A DNA stretch of 64,000 bases from positions 62,001 to 126,000 of the forward strand of contig NZ_JBAJEY010000006.1 in assembly GCF_039822285.1 (NCBI RefSeq). Reading direction: 5' to 3'. Below the pieces are notes generated by a model. The model saw nothing but the letters and a program-made list of their open reading frames with translations, ran no database searches and had not been told where the DNA came from. The first letter of the stretch is position 1; each line of letters opens with the position of its first letter. Position numbers and translations under genes: made by a program. Source of the DNA: Thiofaba sp039822285 (GTDB lineage Bacteria; Pseudomonadota; Gammaproteobacteria; Halothiobacillales; Halothiobacillaceae). Positions 60,577 through 64,000 of this stretch are shown one piece after another.

Positions 60577-61608
60577 ATGATTCGCGTTGGCATCGTTGGT
60601 GGCACCGGTTACACCGGGGTGGAGCTGTTGCGCATCCTCGCCCTGCATCCCGAGGTCGAGCTTGCCGCCATCACCTCGCGTGGCAATGCGGGCGAGAAGG
60701 TGGCGGACCTGTTCCCCAACCTGCGCGGTCATGTGGACCTGGCCTTCAGCGACCCGGCCGAGGCGGACCTGACGGCCTGCGACGTGGTGTTCTTCGCCAC
60801 GCCGAACGGTATTGCCATGGGGGCGGCGCGCGAGCTGCTGGAGGCCGGCGTGCGCGTGATCGACCTCGCGGCGGACTTTCGCATCAAGGACATCGCCCTG
60901 TGGGAGAAGTGGTATGGCATGACCCACCAAAGCCCTGACCTTGTGGCCGAGGCGGTGTACGGGCTGCCGGAACTGAACCGCGAGGCGATCCGTACAGCGC
61001 GTCTGGTGGCCAACCCCGGCTGCCACGTCACCGCCGTCACCCTGGGGCTTCTGCCACTGGTGAAGGCGGGCTGGGTGGATGCCACGCGCCTGATCGCGGA
61101 CTCCAAGTCCGGGGTCAGCGGCGCCGGGCGCAAGGCCGAGGTGCACACCCTGATGGCCGAGGCGGGTGAGAGCTTCCGCGCCTATGGCGTGGCGGGCCAT
61201 CGTCACCAGCCGGAGATCTGCCAGGTGCTGCAATCCGCCTCCGGCCAGGACATCGGCCTGACCTTCGTGCCGCACCTGGTGCCGATGGTGCGCGGCATCG
61301 AGGCCACCCTGTATGCCCCCCTGAAGGGTGAGGCCGGCGATCTGCAGGGCTTGTTCGAGCAGGCCTACGCGGACGAGCCTTTCGTCGATGTGATGCCTCC
61401 GGGAAGCCTGCCGGAAACGCGCAGCGTGCGTGGGGCCAACACCTGCCGCATCGCGGTCTACCGCCCCACAGGCGGGGATGTGGCGGTGGTCCTGTCGGTC
61501 ATCGACAACCTGGTCAAGGGTGCTTCCGGTCAGGCGGTGCAGAACATGAACATCATGTTCGGCCTGCCGGAGGACGCAGGGTTGCGCACCATCGGCCTGC
61601 TGCCGTGA
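60577..61608 (+). CDS. argC: N-acetyl-gamma-glutamyl-phosphate reductase
   Basis: A 343-residue enzyme of arginine biosynthesis, NADPH-dependent. The N-terminal Rossmann loop (GIVGGTGYTGVELLR) and catalytic Cys in NPGCHVTAVTLG are clear, with KSGVSGAGRKAE in the substrate region. The ATG at 60577 has TGGAG eight bases upstream. The argC-erpA pairing downstream is conserved in beta- and gammaproteobacteria. Confidence 0.96.
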   Translation: MIRVGIVGGTGYTGVELLRILALHPEVELAAITSRGNAGEKVADLFPNLRGHVDLAFSDPAEADLTACDVVFFATPNGIAMGAARELLEAGVRVIDLAADFRIKDIALWEKWYGMTHQSPDLVAEAVYGLPELNREAIRTARLVANPGCHVTAVTLGLLPLVKAGWVDATRLIADSKSGVSGAGRKAEVHTLMAEAGESFRAYGVAGHRHQPEICQVLQSASGQDIGLTFVPHLVPMVRGIEATLYAPLKGEAGDLQGLFEQAYADEPFVDVMPPGSLPETRSVRGANTCRIAVYRPTGGDVAVVLSVIDNLVKGASGQAVQNMNIMFGLPEDAGLRTIGLLP

Positions 61609-61682
61609 AGGCGCGGCCGAGTTCCATCGAGGGCATTCTCGGGTAAACTCCCTTTCAATCCAGTTTTCGGGAGATTTTCCCC

Positions 61683-62027
61683 ATGTCTGAACAAGTCCAG
61701 GAACCGATCATCTTCACCGACAGCGCGGCCGCCAAGGTGCGCCAGCTGATCGAGGAGGAGGGCAACCCCTCACTGAAGCTGCGGGTGTTCATCACCGGCG
61801 GCGGCTGCTCCGGCTTCCAGTACGGCTTCACCTTCGATGAGAACGAACAGGAAGGCGACACCCGGATGGACAAGGGGGGCGTGACGCTCTTGATCGATCC
61901 GATGAGCATCCAGTACCTCACCGGTGCGACCATCGATTACACCGAGGGTCTGGAGGGCGCGCAGTTCGTCATCCGCAACCCGAACGCCACCACCACCTGC
62001 GGCTGCGGCTCGTCCTTCTCCGTCTGA
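61683..62027 (+). CDS. erpA: Iron-sulfur cluster insertion protein ErpA
   Basis: A 114-residue A-type Fe-S carrier. The three ligand cysteines are present in GGGCSGF and at the end in TCGCGSSF. ErpA transfers [4Fe-4S] clusters to targets, including isoprenoid-synthesis enzymes and others. It lies 74 bp after argC; a possible -10 (TAAACT at about 61643) suggests its own promoter. Confidence 0.95.
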   Translation: MSEQVQEPIIFTDSAAAKVRQLIEEEGNPSLKLRVFITGGGCSGFQYGFTFDENEQEGDTRMDKGGVTLLIDPMSIQYLTGATIDYTEGLEGAQFVIRNPNATTTCGCGSSFSV

Positions 62028-62082
62028 CGTCATTCAACCGGCGCACCCTGCGGGGTGCCATCTCGTTTCAGGATCATCGCGC

Positions 62083-63252
62083 ATGAGTTATGTCCCCGGC
62101 CTGCAAGGGGTGCCCGCCACCCGCTCCAGCATTTCCTTCCTGGACGGACAGCAGGGCATCCTGACCTACCGTGGCTACCCCATCGTCGAACTGGCCCGCC
62201 ACTCCACCTTCGAGGAGACCGCCTACCTGCTCTTCCACGGGGAGCTCCCGGGGCAGGCGGAGCTGGAGGCCTTCGACCGCGAGCTGCGCAACAACCGCCG
62301 GGTGAAGTACAACGTGCGGGAGATCATGAAATTCCTGCCGACCGACGGTCATCCGATGGAGATGCTGCAGACCTGTGTGGCCAGCCTCGGCATGTTCTAC
62401 CCCGGCAGCGAGCGCATGACTGCGGACGGGGCCGGGCCGACGGAGGAGTTCGTCAACAGCACCGCGATCAAGATCCTCGCCAGCATGGCCACCCTGGTGG
62501 GGATGTGGAACCACATCCGTCGCGGCGACGACCCCGTGCTGCCGCGCACGGACCTGACCTACGCGGAAAACTTCCTCTACATGATGACGGAGCGCGAACC
62601 GGACCCGGTCGAGGCGCGCATCATGGACGCTTGCCTCGTGCTGCATGCCGAGCACACCATCAACGCCTCGACCTTCGCCGCGCTGGTCTGCGGCTCCACC
62701 CTGGCCGCGCCCAACCTGGTGGTCGCCTCGGCCATCGGCACCCTGGCGGGCCCGCTGCACGGTGGGGCCAACCAGCGCGTGCTGGAGATGCTGCGCGAGA
62801 TCGGCTCGCCGGAGAAGGCGGAAAGCTGGCTGGAGAAGCGCCTGGCGAACAAGCAGGTGGTGTGGGGCTTCGGCCACCGCGAGTACAAGGTGAAGGATCC
62901 GCGCGCCGATATCCTGCAGGGTATGCTCGAGCAGCTGCGTGAGCATCGTCACGGCGAGCTGAGCCCGCTGTACGACATCGCCAAGGCGCTCGAGGCCGCG
63001 GCTGCCGAGCGCCTGGCGCACAAGGGCGTGCATCCGAACGTCGACTTCTACTCCGGCGTGCTGTACGACGCGATGGGCATTCCCGAGGACCAGTTCACCC
63101 CGATCTTCGCCATCGCCCGGACCGCCGGCTGGCTGGCGCACTGGAAGGAGCAGCTGGCGCAGAATCGCATCTACCGGCCGACCCAGGAGTATGTCGGCGC
63201 ACCGACGCGCAGCTACCTGCCGATGGATTTGCGCGTCTCAGGCCATCACTGA
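62083..63252 (+). CDS. gltA: Citrate synthase, short type
   Basis: A 389-residue citrate synthase of the type I short form common in Gram-positives and some proteobacteria, not the ~430-residue NADH-inhibited E. coli type. The catalytic histidines are in HAEHTINAST and GPLHGGAN, and GFGHREYKVKDPRA carries the family segment. It condenses acetyl-CoA and oxaloacetate. Its insertion between erpA and anmK is not the usual order. A family C element starts three bases after its stop. A small hairpin (GCACCC/GGGTGC, 62043-62058) lies in the leader. Confidence 0.94.
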   Translation: MSYVPGLQGVPATRSSISFLDGQQGILTYRGYPIVELARHSTFEETAYLLFHGELPGQAELEAFDRELRNNRRVKYNVREIMKFLPTDGHPMEMLQTCVASLGMFYPGSERMTADGAGPTEEFVNSTAIKILASMATLVGMWNHIRRGDDPVLPRTDLTYAENFLYMMTEREPDPVEARIMDACLVLHAEHTINASTFAALVCGSTLAAPNLVVASAIGTLAGPLHGGANQRVLEMLREIGSPEKAESWLEKRLANKQVVWGFGHREYKVKDPRADILQGMLEQLREHRHGELSPLYDIAKALEAAAAERLAHKGVHPNVDFYSGVLYDAMGIPEDQFTPIFAIARTAGWLAHWKEQLAQNRIYRPTQEYVGAPTRSYLPMDLRVSGHH

Positions 63253-63254
63253 CG

Positions 63255-63402
63255 GCCGGGCACATCGAAAACCTACTGCGCGCACGGATTGCTGCGTCGC
63301 TTCCTCGCTCACCCCTCGCCTATCTATTTGATATATCTCGGGGATTCGCTGCTGGGCTCCTTGCTCTCCGCCCGCTCGTGACGGTTTTTCGAGGTGCCCG
63401 GC
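63255..63402. mobile_element. Family C element, copy 2, overlapping the anmK 3' end
   Basis: A ~148-bp unit with ends GCCGGGCACATCGAAAACC and GGTTTTTCGAGGTGCCCGGC, and an interior closely matching copy 1. It starts just after the gltA stop and covers the last ~28 codons and stop of anmK on the other strand. Confidence 0.72.
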
Positions 63403-64000
63403 TGCTGCATCCTCCGCCGGGGAAGATGGCGCCGAGCACCCGCTCCCCCCGCGCGCCGGTCACCTGCGGCAGGTTGCCTGGCAGGCCCTCCAGGGTCTGC
63501 TTCGCCAGCCAGGCAAAGGCCAGGGCCTCCACCCAGGCCGGCTCCACCCCGTAGGCGGCGGTGCTCTCCACCCTCATCTCCCCGGCCAGTGCTTGCATCC
63601 TGTCCATGAGCGCGGTGTTGTAGGCTCCGCCGCCGCAGACCAGCATCCGTCCGGCCTCCGGTGCCGCCGTGCGTGCCGCCCCGATCAGGGTCCGTGCGGT
63701 GAGCTCGAGCAGGGTGGCCTGCACATCCTCGGGGGCGAGCTCCCGCAGCAGTCCTCCCGCCCGTGTCTGCAGCCAGTCGAGATTGAACCACTCCGGTCCC
63801 GTGCTCTTGGGGGCGGGCAGGCCGAAATACGGATCGTCCAGCAGGCAGGCGAGCAGGCCCTTGTGCGCCTGCCCCTCCTCGGCCCACGCCCCGTCCTGAT
63901 CGTAGGGAAGGCCACGGTGGCGGAGGATCCAGGCGTCCATCAGGGTGTTGCCGGGGCCCGTGTCGAAGCCCCGTACTCCGCTGGGTCCCCCCCCACGGGG
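63320..64000 (-). CDS. anmK: Anhydro-N-acetylmuramic acid kinase, 5' end beyond the window
   Basis: The C-terminal ~226 residues of AnmK, which recycles peptidoglycan anhydro-MurNAc to MurNAc-6-phosphate. GFDTGPGNTLMDAW, LVCGGGAYNTALM and ARGERVLGAIFPG are family motifs. The gene begins right of the window. AnmK normally ends near GAIFPA; here the frame continues for about 31 codons, mostly through the family C element, and stops at TAG 63320-63322. The tail (APRKTVTSGRRARSPAANPRDISNR part) is therefore element-encoded. Confidence 0.9.
   Translation of the reverse strand, partial: PRGGGPSGVRGFDTGPGNTLMDAWILRHRGLPYDQDGAWAEEGQAHKGLLACLLDDPYFGLPAPKSTGPEWFNLDWLQTRAGGLLRELAPEDVQATLLELTARTLIGAARTAAPEAGRMLVCGGGAYNTALMDRMQALAGEMRVESTAAYGVEPAWVEALAFAWLAKQTLEGLPGNLPQVTGARGERVLGAIFPGGGCSSRAPRKTVTSGRRARSPAANPRDISNR

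Overview
The window is a GC-rich (roughly two-thirds GC by eye), densely packed stretch of a Gram-negative chromosome. Gene content and gene order (rpfE-like/recJ/prfB/lysS; nrdR-rib-nusB-thiL-pgpA; rppH-ptsP; argC-erpA-anmK) point to a gammaproteobacterium, or a betaproteobacterium near that boundary. The species cannot be named from sequence alone. I see no tRNA, rRNA, CRISPR array, transposase or prophage. About 70 protein genes are supported, with partial genes at both ends (AmpE-like at the left, anmK at the right).

Layout. 0-10.4 kb: housekeeping genes (AmpE-like 3' end, histidine phosphatase, RpfE-like protein, recJ, dacB, ppnP, prfB with its programmed frameshift, lysS, murB). 10.4-13.8 kb: a minus-strand signalling operon (DUF2242 lipoprotein, RMD1-type membrane protein, HDOD, PAS-GGDEF). 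14-15.8 kb: ettA. 15.9-27.3 kb: a nine-gene plus-strand run of VWA protein, an unknown acidic protein, STAS protein, cheA, cheW, a soluble PAS chemoreceptor, cheR, cheB and a CheW protein with a zinc-binding CZB domain inserted into it. No cheY lies in the cluster. 27.3-33.5 kb: cyclic-nucleotide-binding protein, secreted hydrolase, glyA, small lipoprotein, nrdR, nnrS-like, ribD. 33.6-38.3 kb: exbB-exbD-tonB facing a minus-strand set of a putative cytochrome-like membrane protein, apbE, an FMN-binding protein and an outer-membrane protein behind a likely Fur box. 38.4-43.6 kb: ribE, ribBX, ribH, nusB, a secreted unknown, thiL, pgpA. 43.6-54.8 kb: glycosyltransferase/deacetylase pair, small membrane and secreted proteins, moaB, rimO, a hydrolase-thioredoxin fusion, a half-length asparaginase-like protein, a c-haem DUF3365 protein, a CpdA-like phosphodiesterase, dcd, a HAD phosphatase. 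54.8-64 kb: rppH-ptsP, feoAB behind a likely Fur site, a TlpA lipoprotein, argC, erpA, citrate synthase, anmK.

Themes. Iron and flavin functions cluster between 33.6 and 40.7 kb: TonB energisation, a Fur-linked flavin-transfer module (ApbE plus a flavinylation-motif protein) and riboflavin synthesis. FeoAB lies further right. The chemosensory cluster combines an intracellular PAS receptor, adaptation enzymes and several non-standard accessory proteins.

The most unusual features are the short repeats. Three families are visible: (A) GC-rich hairpins of the CCCTCTCCC type, three of which sit in frame inside genes (one in the RpfE-like gene, two in ribD) and two of which bound a large inverted repeat between lysS and murB; (B) REP-like units starting GTAGGAGC and ending CCTCCTAC, clustered at 35.7-35.95 kb; (C) a ~145-bp element with terminal inverted repeats around TCGAAAAACC, in two copies, one of which supplies the last ~31 codons and stop of anmK.
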